Origin: Yponomeuta sedellus
Lineage: Eukaryota > Arthropoda > Insecta > Lepidoptera > Yponomeutidae
Assembly: GCA_934045075.1 (NCBI GenBank)
Contig: OW203729.1
Coordinates: 11,104,704-11,168,703, forward strand
DNA length: 64,000 nucleotides
Direction of reading: 5' to 3'
Under the pieces are notes generated by a model, which saw only the letters and a program-made list of their open reading frames with translations, did not search any database and was not told the DNA's origin. The stretch's first letter is position 1; the number at the start of each line of letters is the position of its first letter. Of the stretch, positions 52,801 to 62,645 are shown in pieces. The position numbers were made by a program, and so were the translations under genes.

Positions 52801-52802
52801 CT

Positions 52803-53150
52803 TTAAATCATCATGCGTATCATGCGCATGGGTTTAATTCACCATGCGTATGGGTAGTATGCATAGTCATCATGTGTATGACTTTAAATCAGCATGCCTA
52901 TGGCTTTAAATTAGAATGCTTTCCTACGGGTTTAAATCAGCATGCGTATCGGTTTAAATCAACATGCGTATATACGAGTATATGGCTTTAAAATATGTTT
53001 ATAAATATGTCATCGCGCGTATGGGTTTAAATCAGCATGCGCATCGGTTTCAATCATCGTGCTTAAGGGTTTAAATCATCATGTAATCAATCATTTGCAG
53101 CGTTCTTGTAACTTAACGTATATAGATTTAAATGATCATGCGGGCCCACC
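52803..53150. repeat. Degenerate minisatellite of TTTAAATCAKCATGCGTAT units
   Basis: About a dozen imperfect units of about 23-30 bp built on GGTTTAAATCA(T/G)CATGCGTAT, for example near 52918, 52945, 53020 and 53070. Units share a TTTAAA and a GCATGC-like core. Confidence 0.75.
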
Positions 53151-53428
53151 GTGAATTGACGAAGGTAGATCTTTTGGAAGGAGACTTTTCTTACGCCAAT
53201 ATACTCGTTTTATTCGTAGGTAAGTATAATGTATTATATACGCGTCATAATAATGTTATAATGATTAGATACGTACAGTATAATAATATGAAGACTATAC
53301 TATTATCTAGCAGTTTCGTTGCAGGGCCGTTCTTGCAGTCGATGAATAAGCATTGTTACATAAGTTAAAAGTAATTACTTGTGATTTGATGGATATTGTT
53401 ACATGAATTAGAAGTACTTACTTGTGAT
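53151..53428. other. Intergenic, anonymous, left flank of the Copia element
   Basis: No gene recognised. ACATAAGTTAAAAGTAATTAC and ACATGAATTAGAAGTACTTAC near 53355 and 53400 are a short imperfect repeat before the insertion point; first 20 bases shown of each differ at four positions. Confidence 0.35.
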
Positions 53429-53681
53429 TGTTAGAGAAAGAGGTTGGACAATTGTGGACAGACTGGCAGGTATGATTGTTGATGTACGTTTGAATAGAAT
53501 GACGGCGCGTTACTTGCTGTGGTTACTTGTCGGAGAAAATTTAATGTCAGCAGAGGCTGTAAATTGTTCTTGATTGTTATTGTGGTTTAATATACATTTG
53601 TGCACAATATCTACATGTATTATTGTGTGTCAGCTGAGCCTTTCCACTATAGATAAAGAGTGGGGTGTAAAAACCTCCACA
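53429..53681 (+). repeat. Copia 5' LTR
   Basis: Begins TGTTAGAGAAAGAGG and ends AAACCTCCACA. It differs from the 3' LTR only near 53609 (GCACAATAT against GCACTATAT). ACTATAGATAAAGAG near 53646 is a TATA-like stretch, but promoter position is not established. Confidence 0.95.
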
Positions 53682-53691
53682 GGTTATGGGC
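53682..53691 (+). other. Copia primer binding site, initiator-tRNA-Met half type
   Basis: GGTTATGGGC starts directly after the LTR. In Drosophila copia the equivalent GGTTATGGGCC pairs with the anticodon region of initiator tRNA-Met, and a cleaved 5' half-tRNA is the primer rather than the tRNA 3' end. Complementarity here is lost after about 10 nt. Confidence 0.75.
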
Positions 53692-53775
53692 GGCACATTG
53701 CCCATCTTGCTGAACACGTACGACGATACATGTAACACTTGGAGTGTTATGAGGTGCTAATAACGTATATATTAA

Positions 53776-55377
53776 ATGGGAGAACGAGAGGAAAGCGGTG
53801 AGATCTACCAAATTCCTACTACCACCTACGTAACAAAAAGAGAGACAACCGCGACAATGTCAAGTGCGGGATCAGGGTTTCCGGCTATAGAGAAGCTACA
53901 AGGAGGTAGCAACTATAACACTTGGAAATTTGACATGGAGCTAATATTAGTCCACGATGATCTGTGGAAATATGTAGAGAGTGTCCATGATGACGCGGAT
54001 TCGACCGCAAAGCGCAATGATCAGAGAGCGCGCACTAAAATATGCCTTTTAATCGAGAAGCAATGTAAGGTACATGTTCGTAAAGCAACTACAGCGTATG
54101 AGACGTGGAAGAACTTAAAGACTGCTTACGAAGACAAAGGCATTAACAATCGATGCAGGCTACTATCAAGGCTGGTGAGCCTGAAGCTTAACATGTTTAA
54201 TTCGATAACCGAATACGTAACAGAGTTGCTGCATACAGCAAACCAATTGTCAGATTTAGGAAAAGAGATTGATGACGAGTTACTAGCGGCACTGATGCTA
54301 CAGGGGCTACCAGAGGAGTATGCACCTATGAGATTGGCATTGGAGAATACCAACACAGCATTGACAACAGACTATATAAAGACGAAACTACTCCAACTAG
54401 ATGACACCAGAGCTTCCGCAAATTCAAGTACTCCAGGCCCGAGTTCTGCACTTATCATATCGAAGTCCCGTAGAAAATCTGTTCAGAGGAACAAACAGAA
54501 GAAAGATTTGAAGTGCTTTATCTGCGAGGGACCGCATAAAGCCTGCGACTGTCTACATAACCCACGTCAGGCAAAGACAACGCATATGGCAACGGCACTA
54601 ACGGTTGCGAATCAAGAGAAGACCCATCAAGACGAGTGGTTTCTGGATTCAGGAGCGACGGGACATATGACCTTCAGAAGAGACTGGATGAATAACTTTG
54701 TAAAAGTTGACAGGAAGGTAGAAGTATGTTGCGCGAATGGAGGTAAGGTATTTGGAGAAGGTTTTGGTACTGTAGCGAATGAGTCACCTGACATTAGTTT
54801 GAGCAATGTCATGTACGTACCAGGTCTGTCTTCGAACTTATTGAGTGTAAGTTCTATGGTCAACACCAAAGACAAGGTGGTTGTTTTTTCGAGAAAGGGT
54901 TGCGAGATCTTTAATGCTGGTGAATGTTCAATAAAAGGCGAACCTTGTGTGACAGGAGTACTTGATAGAGGCATCTATAAACTTAAGTGCTCTTCACAGG
55001 CAACTGCACTAGCGTCCACAGTGAGCAACGATATGGAGCTATGGCATAAAAGGTTGGCACACCTGGGTATTCGTAACCTCACCTTATTAAAAGACAAGCT
55101 GGCTACTGGGGTGAGTTTTTCAATCATTAATAATAATTGCAAACTGGACTGCGTAGCCTGCTTGATGGGCAAGCAAACGAGACAGCCTTTTGAGCACAAC
55201 AAGGCTACTAGAGCTGGAGAGCTTCTAGAGTTGGTACATTCTGATATAAGTGGACCAATGAGCGGCAAATCTATGGGAGGTCATAGATATTATATCACAT
55301 TTATCGACGATATTATATCACATTTATTCGCGGAAAAGTTTTGTGTATTTTCTTACAGCAAAAAGGGAAGCTTTTGA
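53776..55377 (+). CDS. Copia Gag-protease-integrase N-part (533 codons, interrupted)
   Basis: ATG 53776 opens the frame; ATG 53857 (MSSAGSGFP) is an alternative that fits the usual Gag start before GGSNYNTWKFDM. Gag covers about residues 30-230, with a zinc knuckle CFICEGPHKACDC (C-x2-C-x3-H-x4-C, one residue shorter than the common form) near 247-259. Protease has WFLDSGATGHM at about 288. The integrase zinc region is WHKRLAHLGI near 423 and CVACLMGKQ near 459, and the first catalytic Asp is in VHSDISGP near 489. The frame leaves the family pattern after YYITFIDD (about residue 512) and stops at 55377. Confidence 0.93.
   Translation: MGEREESGEIYQIPTTTYVTKRETTATMSSAGSGFPAIEKLQGGSNYNTWKFDMELILVHDDLWKYVESVHDDADSTAKRNDQRARTKICLLIEKQCKVHVRKATTAYETWKNLKTAYEDKGINNRCRLLSRLVSLKLNMFNSITEYVTELLHTANQLSDLGKEIDDELLAALMLQGLPEEYAPMRLALENTNTALTTDYIKTKLLQLDDTRASANSSTPGPSSALIISKSRRKSVQRNKQKKDLKCFICEGPHKACDCLHNPRQAKTTHMATALTVANQEKTHQDEWFLDSGATGHMTFRRDWMNNFVKVDRKVEVCCANGGKVFGEGFGTVANESPDISLSNVMYVPGLSSNLLSVSSMVNTKDKVVVFSRKGCEIFNAGECSIKGEPCVTGVLDRGIYKLKCSSQATALASTVSNDMELWHKRLAHLGIRNLTLLKDKLATGVSFSIINNNCKLDCVACLMGKQTRQPFEHNKATRAGELLELVHSDISGPMSGKSMGGHRYYITFIDDIISHLFAEKFCVFSYSKKGSF
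55286..55330 (+). other. Frame-breaking local duplication in the integrase core
   Basis: The 19-bp word GATATTATATCACATTTAT occurs at 55286-55304 and again at 55309-55327, period 23. Upstream coding matches the family up to the start of the second copy and downstream matches it in the +1 frame, so the net effect is a frameshift from a locally templated insertion. Confidence 0.85.
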
Positions 55378-57817
55378 GAAAATAAAGGAGTTTAAGAGTT
55401 ATGCAGAAACTCAAACCGGAAAGAAACTGAAGGTGTTGAGAACTGACAATGGAGGTGAATATGTCAACAAGAGAGTCAACGAGTTCCTGAGAAATCATGG
55501 CATAAAACACCAACTTACGATTGCGTACACACCTGAGCAAAATGGCGTTGCTGAGCGAGCAAATCGTACCATAACCGATAAAGCTCGATCTATGCTACAA
55601 GAAGCAGGACTACCCGTAAGTTTTTGGGCAGAAGCGACGAACACCGCTGTCTATCTGAAAAATAGAAGTCCTACGCTAGCAGTGAAGAAGATGACGCCAG
55701 AAGAGGCATGGACCGGACGGAAGACAGATCTATCGCATCTGAAGGTCTTCGGGTGCAAAGCGTTTATGCACATTCCGGATGAAAAACGAACCAAATGGGA
55801 TCCCAAAAGCAAGGAACTTGTCTTTGTGGGATACTGCGAAGAATCGAAAGGCTATCGATTAATTGATCCTTCAAACGGACAGCTACATAGAGCCCGAGAT
55901 GTTGTGTTCTTTGAGGATCAAAAATATATCAAAGTGACTAAAACTGAGAAAGACGACTTTGTAACTATCGATATAAGACACGATGAAGAAAATCTGCTAA
56001 ACACACCTCAGCAAAGAGAAATAGAGAGCATTCAGAGAGAACAGTTAATTCAGGAAGTGTCCGTAGAATCAGATGTCAGAAGCAACATTGACACGAATAC
56101 TGAAATGAATGAAAAAGCTGAAGGTGAAGAAGAAGAGTGGACATTGTGTGAAGAAAGACCTCAGAGAGAGTATATAGAGCCACAGACTGCGCCAATAATG
56201 GATGAAAGGAGGTATCCATTGAGAAATAGAAAGCCTGTTAAGTTTCTGGACTGTATAACTTATCAAGCTACAGCAGAACAGGACGATCCGTTAACAGTAC
56301 AGGAGGCGCTGTCAAGGAATGATGCTAAACAGTGGAGTGACGCTATTCAGGAGGAGTTAGACGCATTAAAGAGAAACGAGACATGGATTCTGGTAAAGCC
56401 CGAACAAGCGAGCAACGTTGTAGATTCTAAATGGTTATTCAGAATCAAAAAGGAGGCGGGGAATAAAACTCGTTATAAAGCTCGATTGGTCGCACGGGGC
56501 TTTAGCCAAAGAAGAGGCATAGACTACGACGAAACTTTTTCGCCGGTAGTGCGACACAGTTCTCTGAGAATGCTGATTGCTCTAGCAGCAAATCTTGGTC
56601 TACAAATTGACCATATGGACGTGAAAACTGCTTTTCTGAATAGAAATCTAAATGAGAGAGTTTTTATGAGGCAGCCACCACATTTTGAAGAGAAAGGAAA
56701 AGAAGATTATGTGTGCCTAATAAAGAAATCCTTATACGGACTTAAACAAGCTCCTCGTGCTTGGAACCTGAGGTTACACACAGAGCTGGAGGGCCTTAAC
56801 TTCAGGCAATGTAAAAACGAATCCTGTGTCTACATTCGAAAAAGGGACAGTAATGTAATCTTTCTCGCTGTCTATGTGGATGACATTTTGATCTTCTATA
56901 ACAATGAGATAGAAATGAAAAGGGTTAAAGAAGAACTGAAGTCGAAATTCGAGATGAAGGACTTAGGAAAGGCCGAGTTGTTTCTTGGAATGAGAATAAC
57001 ACAAGAGAACGGCCGTATAAAAATCGATCAAGAGGAATATATTAATAAAGTCCTTCGTAGGTTTAAAATGGAAAACTGTAAACCAGCTAGTACACCAGGA
57101 GTTGCAGGGCAACGATTACAGAAACCAAAAGAGCCATATACACCTGATGAGATAATTCCCTATAGAGAACTGATAGGATCACTGATGTATATTGCGGTGT
57201 GTTCAAGACCAGACATTGCACACTCAGTGAATTTTATGAGTCAGTTCTGCAACTGTTATGAAGAAGTTCACTGGACTAATGCAAAGAGAATTTTGAGGTA
57301 CCTTAAAGGTACTAAGTGCATGGGACTTGAGTACTCCATGGACACATGTAGAGACATACAGGGATATGCTGATGCCGATCACGGTGGCAGTCTGGTTGAC
57401 AGAAAATCATATTCCGGGAATGTGTTCAAGATGGCTAAAGGAGCCATCTCATGGCAAAGTATGAAACAAAGAAGTATAGCTTTGTCGACAGCTGAAGCAG
57501 AATATATGAGCCTATCGGAAGCTGCCAAAGAAGCAATATTTCTTAGAAGGTTCCTTAAGGAAATCATGGGTAAGGAGGAGTCTCCCATGATCATACATAC
57601 GGACAGCCAATCCGCCATGGCAATTGCACAAAACCCAGTGCAACATCAACGAACGAAACATGTCGATGTGCGTTACCATTTTATCCGTGAGACAATTGAA
57701 AATGGTGCAATCACGCTAAAGTATTTGGACACTAAGCGAATGGTTGCAGATGCTTTAACAAAAGCCGTATCAAGAGAGAAGCATGAGTTTTGCCGTGGAG
57801 AGATGGGTGTGTGTTGA
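55343..57817 (+). CDS. Copia integrase C-part, reverse transcriptase and RNase H (frame-shifted remainder)
   Basis: Second part of the same polyprotein. ATG 55343 is an internal Met, not a real start. Integrase: second Asp in RTDNGGEY (residue about 35) and Glu in NGVAERANR (about 67). Reverse transcriptase: KARLVARGFSQ, HMDVKTAFLN, SLYGLKQAPRAWN and the catalytic YVDDILIF near residue 511. RNase H: YADADHGG near 675, AEAEYMSLSEA, HTDSQSA near 752 and KHVDVRYHF near 772; all four acidic residues are present. Ends at TGA 57815-57817, 79 bp before the 3' LTR. No envelope-like frame. Confidence 0.95.
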   Translation: MYFLTAKREAFEKIKEFKSYAETQTGKKLKVLRTDNGGEYVNKRVNEFLRNHGIKHQLTIAYTPEQNGVAERANRTITDKARSMLQEAGLPVSFWAEATNTAVYLKNRSPTLAVKKMTPEEAWTGRKTDLSHLKVFGCKAFMHIPDEKRTKWDPKSKELVFVGYCEESKGYRLIDPSNGQLHRARDVVFFEDQKYIKVTKTEKDDFVTIDIRHDEENLLNTPQQREIESIQREQLIQEVSVESDVRSNIDTNTEMNEKAEGEEEEWTLCEERPQREYIEPQTAPIMDERRYPLRNRKPVKFLDCITYQATAEQDDPLTVQEALSRNDAKQWSDAIQEELDALKRNETWILVKPEQASNVVDSKWLFRIKKEAGNKTRYKARLVARGFSQRRGIDYDETFSPVVRHSSLRMLIALAANLGLQIDHMDVKTAFLNRNLNERVFMRQPPHFEEKGKEDYVCLIKKSLYGLKQAPRAWNLRLHTELEGLNFRQCKNESCVYIRKRDSNVIFLAVYVDDILIFYNNEIEMKRVKEELKSKFEMKDLGKAELFLGMRITQENGRIKIDQEEYINKVLRRFKMENCKPASTPGVAGQRLQKPKEPYTPDEIIPYRELIGSLMYIAVCSRPDIAHSVNFMSQFCNCYEEVHWTNAKRILRYLKGTKCMGLEYSMDTCRDIQGYADADHGGSLVDRKSYSGNVFKMAKGAISWQSMKQRSIALSTAEAEYMSLSEAAKEAIFLRRFLKEIMGKEESPMIIHTDSQSAMAIAQNPVQHQRTKHVDVRYHFIRETIENGAITLKYLDTKRMVADALTKAVSREKHEFCRGEMGVC

Positions 57818-57885
57818 AGGTTGTTCAGTAGTGAGTGAAAGGAACTTGAGGATCTTGGATGAAGATGGAAGTCTGATGGAAACAA

Positions 57886-57896
57886 TTGAGGAGGAG
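57886..57896 (+). other. Copia polypurine tract
   Basis: GAGGAGGAG runs directly into the TG of the 3' LTR, the expected site for plus-strand priming. Confidence 0.75.
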
Positions 57897-58149
57897 TGTT
57901 AGAGAAAGAGGTTGGACAATTGTGGACAGACTGGCAGGTATGATTGTTGATGTACGTTTGAATAGAATGACGGCGCGTTACTTGCTGTGGTTACTTGTCG
58001 GAGAAAATTTAATGTCAGCAGAGGCTGTAAATTGTTCTTGATTGTTATTGTGGTTTAATATACATTTGTGCACTATATCTACATGTATTATTGTGTGTCA
58101 GCTGAGCCTTTCCACTATAGATAAAGAGTGGGGTGTAAAAACCTCCACA
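57897..58149 (+). repeat. Copia 3' LTR
   Basis: 253 bp, TGTTAGAGAAAG to CCTCCACA, one difference from the 5' LTR. Confidence 0.95.
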
Positions 58150-58159
58150 GTGATGAGAA

Positions 58160-58685
58160 CTTACAACGCATGTCACGTGTGTTTTATGTTAATAACGAAA
58201 AAAAACGAATAACGAATTTATTAACACGTCATTTATAAAAATCGGATGAGTTGTTTCGCCGCTACAGTGCACAAACAAACTTACATAGACACATTACAGT
58301 GGCATAATCAGAACTCTATTTTCTATGTTTTTTTATACATCTACTTACTCGTAGTAATAGGAGAGTAATAGGTTAAGAAATATCTGTGTAATTTCCATTT
58401 TTATGTACAATAAATTGTTCTTTATCTATCTTCTTCTTGGCTTTGTCGTAGTCGGGTAAAAAACACAATGCGTTGAAACTAAAAAAAAATCGGTGGGCTT
58501 GTTGTGAAATACTTAGTGCACAATCTCAAAGAGTTTCTATTCCGATGTCATTTAAATTCTATTGACACAGAGAGGTTTGTGAAGTACGACGCCGCGAGCG
58601 CTCGATAGCGGCAAGTGATTGCGTTGGGTGAATAAGTGGATTCGGAAATAAGTTGATAATAATACGTAGTAATAATTTCTACACA
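58160..58685. other. Intergenic, anonymous
   Basis: No supported gene. ACAATAAATTGTTCTTTATC near 58410 and GGCTTTGTCGTAGTCGGG near 58440 look like retroelement 3' tails. Confidence 0.35.
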
Positions 58686-58689
58686 AATT

Positions 58690-58860
58690 TCGCAAATTGT
58701 GAAGGAGAACATCGTGAGAAAACCTGAATGTCTAAGGTGTTCAAATACCTCAGCGCTTGAAATTGCCAATCCGCAAATGGGTACGCGTGGTAATTAAGCC
58801 CATACTCTCTCGCTGAGAGAAGGCCTATGCCCTGCAGTGGGACGTTTATAGGCTACATAA
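58690..58860 (+). mobile_element. S4 SINE body, well preserved
   Basis: TGTGAAGGAGAACATCGTGAG, ACCTCAGCGCTTGAAATTGC, GTACGCGTGGTAATTAAGCC, CTGCAGTGGGACGTTTATAG and an A-run. The tRNA-like head is missing. Confidence 0.75.
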
Positions 58861-58861
58861 A

Positions 58862-58940
58862 AAAATCTAGACAACACAATCACTTGTCCTGGTCTCAAAC
58901 TAGACCATCCTGTGCTATGGTAACCAGGCAAGGACATTAA
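58862..58940 (-). mobile_element. S3 SINE 3' fragment
   Basis: AATCACTTGTCCTGGTCTC, AAACTAGACCATCCTGTGC and TATGGTAACCAGGCAAGGAC, inverse of the S3 3' end, abutting the S4 A-run. Confidence 0.65.
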
Positions 58941-59266
58941 GAATTTCACAAAGTAAATTTCTACTTAGTAACGTTATGTCGCGCTCTTTTCTGAGAAATT
59001 CGAAGAGGTAGCACTACAGTTGTAACGGTGCAAACCTCTTTACACCATTCTTTATAATTCTTTTTCTATCTATCATTTTCAAATATTTAAATTATGTCAC
59101 ACATTTCGAAATTTCCCTCATTTTCATCATTACAACTTTACCCATCGACTAGATCTGACAATTTACCGGCTTATCCGTTTTTACCCAGTTTTTCTGTTCT
59201 TATAATGATTAAATAACAGTACCTATCCTCAAATAAAGCAAAAATTGAAGTCACAGTAACATTTCA

Positions 59267-59610
59267 CAGTTAAGTATTTACTTAGCGAAATTCTCAATTC
59301 GAAAATTGGCCTTAAGCTATCGAGAATTGGGACTACGGTGAAATTAAATATCACTTTTTCAATTTTTAAAAGCAGAATTTGAAATTGAATTTTTATTTAT
59401 CGTATAAATTTATTATTCGCTGTTTATTAGTTTAAAGCAACAGAAATTATTTTGAAGTGTCGATGAAATTAAACTTCACTTTTTAAATTTTCAAAAGAGC
59501 CATTTGTCATTGAAGTTTTATTTATAGTATAAATTTATTTTATTGCTTGACCAAGTTAACTCTAGTTAACTATTTACTTAGCGAAATTCTGCCGCAGAAA
59601 TTGGCCCACA
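59267..59610. repeat. Nested diverged direct repeats
   Basis: ATTTACTTAGCGAAATTCT occurs at about 59275 and 59570. Between them GAAATTAAATATCACTTTTT (about 59341) and GAAATTAAACTTCACTTTTT (about 59466) start two related units of about 75 bp that end TATAAATTTATT. Looks like a short LTR- or satellite-like arrangement without coding sequence. Confidence 0.6.
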
Positions 59611-59707
59611 GACTTAGGCTATTTGTACAATGTAAGGCGGACCCCGTGGAATCCAACTGACTACGTGTGGCCTAGTAATTAGACGTGATGCGTGGGCCAA
59701 GGAATAA

Positions 59708-59844
59708 AATTATAATGTTATGATTTTTGTGATACAGAGGTACTATAAAATAGAGGTAGGCGCTTTGGAAGGCGCTAAGGAAGTGAATTATAATGTTATG
59801 ATTTTTGTGATACAGAGGTACTATAAAATAGAGGTAGGCGCTTT
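59708..59844. repeat. 78-bp period direct duplication
   Basis: AATTATAATGTTATGATTTT begins both copies (59708 and 59786); 59 bp are identical up to GGTAGGCGCTTT. Confidence 0.9.
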
Positions 59845-60021
59845 AAAAATTATGTTATTACTGTAATAATGATTGACGAAACATTAATAAATGCTAAATC
59901 GCACTGAGAAAAAAAAATTTACTGCCATAAAATAAGCCCCTATATGTGTAGAGGTGAAGGTTACATTTTAAAAAATTACGTCCTGGTTGATGAATGTCAA
60001 TACAGTATTAATATTATACAG

Positions 60022-60227
60022 CTTTTAGAATATACCTCGGCTACTATCGGATAGAATCGGATATATTCGTGTAATAGAAATATCGGAACTAATATGACAC
60101 TTAATTTCACATAACTTTTCAAAATAGTGAAGAATAGTTTTATACCGAGCAGCGGAAGTAGTATTACATTCGTGTGCTTACGGCGAAAACCGAAGCCTTC
60201 TCTAGAGCCCGAGGTATATTCTAAAAG
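60022..60227. mobile_element. 206-bp MITE with 19-bp inverted ends
   Basis: CTTTTAGAATATACCTCGG at 60022-60040 and its exact inverse at 60209-60227; no coding capacity. Confidence 0.75.
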
Positions 60228-60324
60228 TTAACAGACTGTACCCAAGAATGTTAACGTTCTTGAGTGTACCTAATGGTAGCAGTCTTCATCACTTTACAAT
60301 AAAATTAAATACTGTCCAATAATG

Positions 60325-60395
60325 TATTTTTTGAGGTTGGGGTCAGTGGCGTGTCTTCGGAGAGGCCTTTGTCCAGCAGTGGATGATGATGAATG
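60325..60395 (+). mobile_element. LINE 3' end with (GAT)n tail
   Basis: GGAGAGGCCTTTGTCCAGCA, GTGGATGATGATGAATG. Confidence 0.55.
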
Positions 60396-60661
60396 TAATC
60401 CAATAATGTAATAGGTATGACGAAATATTTTTAAATCCTCTTCCGTAATGTGGGGACACATTCATTATTTACCTATATTTCAGTAAGTCATTGTCAGTAA
60501 GTAAACTCAAGTTTAACGAAGTTTAAAGCTTCTAAAATTATTTTTAATCTGTGGGGAAACAGCTCGCAGTGTCATGGCGCCGAATCTGATGTCACGCCTA
60601 GGTAAACAAACATCAAAATGTGTACCTTAGCGTGACGTCACGCGATGTTATCGGTGTTTCA

Positions 60662-60838
60662 GTCAAAATGGCTGAAAGCAGTATTATAATCTTTTACTTT
60701 ATTCAAAATATTGGTAATGTATTTTTTTTTATAAAACTAAATCAGTGTTTTAAATCCTCTTAATACGTACTTTTAACGACCTCACTAATGTCGTTAAATC
60801 TTTGATTATTTGATACTGTCCTCACGCCTATTATTGAG
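60662..60838 (+). repeat. Interspersed repeat P, second copy
   Basis: Collinear with 23352-23515: AATCAGTGTTTTAAATCC, TCGTTAAATCTTTGATTATT and ATACTGTCCTCACGCCTATT. Confidence 0.65.
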
Positions 60839-60935
60839 TTCGGGCTCGGTGGTGTGTTTTGGGAGAGACCTTATGTCCAGAATGCCCAGCAGTGGACTGA
60901 CACCGGCTCATTGTGATAATGATGATGATGATTGT
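60839..60935 (+). mobile_element. LINE 3' end with (GAT)n tail
   Basis: CTCGGTGGTGTGTTTTGGG, GAGACCTTATGTCCAGAATG, CCCAGCAGTGGACTGACACC then GATAATGATGATGATGATT. Confidence 0.6.
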
Positions 60936-61343
60936 ATTAGACAGTGTTCAGTCCCACTGTATTTGTAATACCTACAATAAACAGTATATTCGAGTGGGAA
61001 CCACTTAATCGCAAGTGAATGCTCAAATACAGGCGTACTATGTCCTTCGGGGGCCCCGGAAGCACTTAGTTCGCCTTTGGTGCCCACTGCCATATGCTAC
61101 ATATCCATAAATATAATATTTATTATGTCTTTTCAGTGCAGGCTGTTTTAGGATTTCATTCGAACCTTGCTTCAAGACAATTTGTTTCCTTCCGGTCACT
61201 TGGAGCTGACATGAGAATCGCTATCTCGTTTCCGAGCTTCTTAGAACGAGACGTTTTATATCCTTCCCGCTATTTATGAAGCTCCGAGTCTTAAGAGTTC
61301 TATTGTTTTTTTTCTCGCTGCAGCTAAAGTGGCAATAAACTAA

Positions 61344-61592
61344 ATGCGTTTTTTTCGTCGACATCATCGGATGGCGTCTCTGAGGAAATCTCTGACTCGC
61401 ACTAATGTGCTTTGCGTGATGGAGAGCGTCCCGTGGGGCGGCGACAATGCGACGATATACCGCTACCGGCTCGCGCCGCCCCTTGCCGCCCCGGTAATCG
61501 CGTACGCACATTTCTCGAGGGAAAACCTGTACAGGGATGGGGACATATTCCTCATACCGAACGTTATCCCTGCCCTACATATTACCTCGTAA
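61344..61592 (+). CDS. Unassigned 82-codon open frame
   Basis: ATG 61344 to a stop at 61590-61592 in a locally GC-rich island (61430-61500). Product has RYRLAPPLAAPVIAYAHFSR and DIFLIPNVIPALHITS. No domain recognised; the opposite strand is open too. It may be a fragment of an old gene or element, or chance. Confidence 0.15.
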   Translation: MRFFRRHHRMASLRKSLTRTNVLCVMESVPWGGDNATIYRYRLAPPLAAPVIAYAHFSRENLYRDGDIFLIPNVIPALHITS

Positions 61593-61884
61593 TGGAGAAA
61601 TTACACAAACATATTTTAAGATTATTAGCGAGGCCAAGTGGTTCTTTTTCTTAACGATTAATTCTTTCTAAAAATTAAAAAAACACTAGTCAAATCAGAC
61701 AAAAAATCGAACACAAACTATAACGTCACAACTTGAACATGACAACTTATAAGTTATGGAGCGTTTGTAAATAATAGAGTTAACTCGAAAAATTATATTT
61801 TGGTACCCTTTTTATGAAATGTTCAGAGATCAATAAAATCAACCAAATACGTTTTTTATAATCCTAAAAAACCGCGACTTGGCA

Positions 61885-62047
61885 AACGTAGTATAGGACG
61901 AACTTCGACCAGGTGGGATGACGATCTGCGAAAAACTGCCGGCAGATGCTGGATGCGGCAAGCTGAATACCGGGCGCTATGGCGCTCATTAGGGGAGGGC
62001 TATGTCCAGCAGTGGACTAGATAATATAGCCTGAAGAAGAAGAAGAA
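61885..62047 (+). mobile_element. LINE 3' end, ORF2 C-terminus with (GAA)n tail
   Basis: AGGTGGGATGACGATCTGCG, CTGCCGGCAGATGCTGGATG, GCGCTCATTAGGGGAGGGC, TATGTCCAGCAGTGGAC, then ATATAGCCTGAAGAAGAAGA. Same tail as 41436; its last 45 bp are the type inserted at 24482. Confidence 0.78.
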
Positions 62048-62049
62048 TC

Positions 62050-62640
62050 CTAAAAAACAATTAGATTTTAATTATTATGCTCAAAAAATCGTATTAGTTA
62101 ATTTTGTTTTTTTTGCATTTATAGGACCCCAAAAAAATTTGGTTATGGCTTTAAAAAGCTTTTAAAATAATAATATTTTTTTATTTCTATGCTATATAAA
62201 AGCAATGGCACTTCTATGTTTGACGCCAGTTCCCCATTTTACAGTACTGTATAATTGTTCAAATATCAAATGTAACTCAATGTAATTACTGCGGTATATG
62301 CAGTAAAGAATATTCTATTTACCATACTTAGGCAGTGTAGAAACTAGATGGATATAAATCTTCATAATGAACGTGGTGATGGATCCCGTGGACCTTAGTG
62401 GTCCCTCAGGCACTACAGAGTGCCTGGGATATAATGTTTTAGGAGTATGGCTTTGCTCACCACCTGTGTACCTATTCCTCTCAGGTTGGTCCGCTTAATG
62501 TTTGATTTGGGTGATTTCTGTAAAAGGGTCTAACAGAATGGTCCGGTGAAATTTATTGAAGGATCATTCAATTCAAGTAAAGTAAAACAATACGCAACAA
62601 CTGTTATATACTATAGTATTTTCTAAGGTTAACACGAGCA
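62050..62640. other. Intergenic, anonymous
   Basis: AT-rich; contains a CAGGCACT/AGTGCCTG hairpin near 62408-62428. No gene. Confidence 0.35.
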
Positions 62641-62645
62641 GTAGA

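Larger units (their letters stand above)
53429..58149 (+). mobile_element. Complete Copia-type LTR retrotransposon (4,721 bp)
   Basis: Two 253-bp LTRs (TG...CA) with a single difference, flanked by the 5-bp target duplication GTGAT (53424-53428, 58150-58154). Order is LTR, primer binding site, Gag, protease, integrase, reverse transcriptase, RNase H, purine tract, LTR. Integrase preceding RT defines Copia (Ty1) rather than Gypsy. The near-identical LTRs mean a recent insertion. The frame is interrupted once at about 55310, so this copy probably cannot supply its own complete Pol, though it could be mobilised in trans. Confidence 0.97.

Noticed and set aside
53132..53368. 78-codon frame before the Copia LTR
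   Set aside because: Starts in the degenerate minisatellite, has no recognisable domain and no gene context.
54126..57885. Minus-strand frames of 65-115 codons across the Copia element
   Set aside because: Shadows of the Gag-Pol frame, without domains or an independent promoter.
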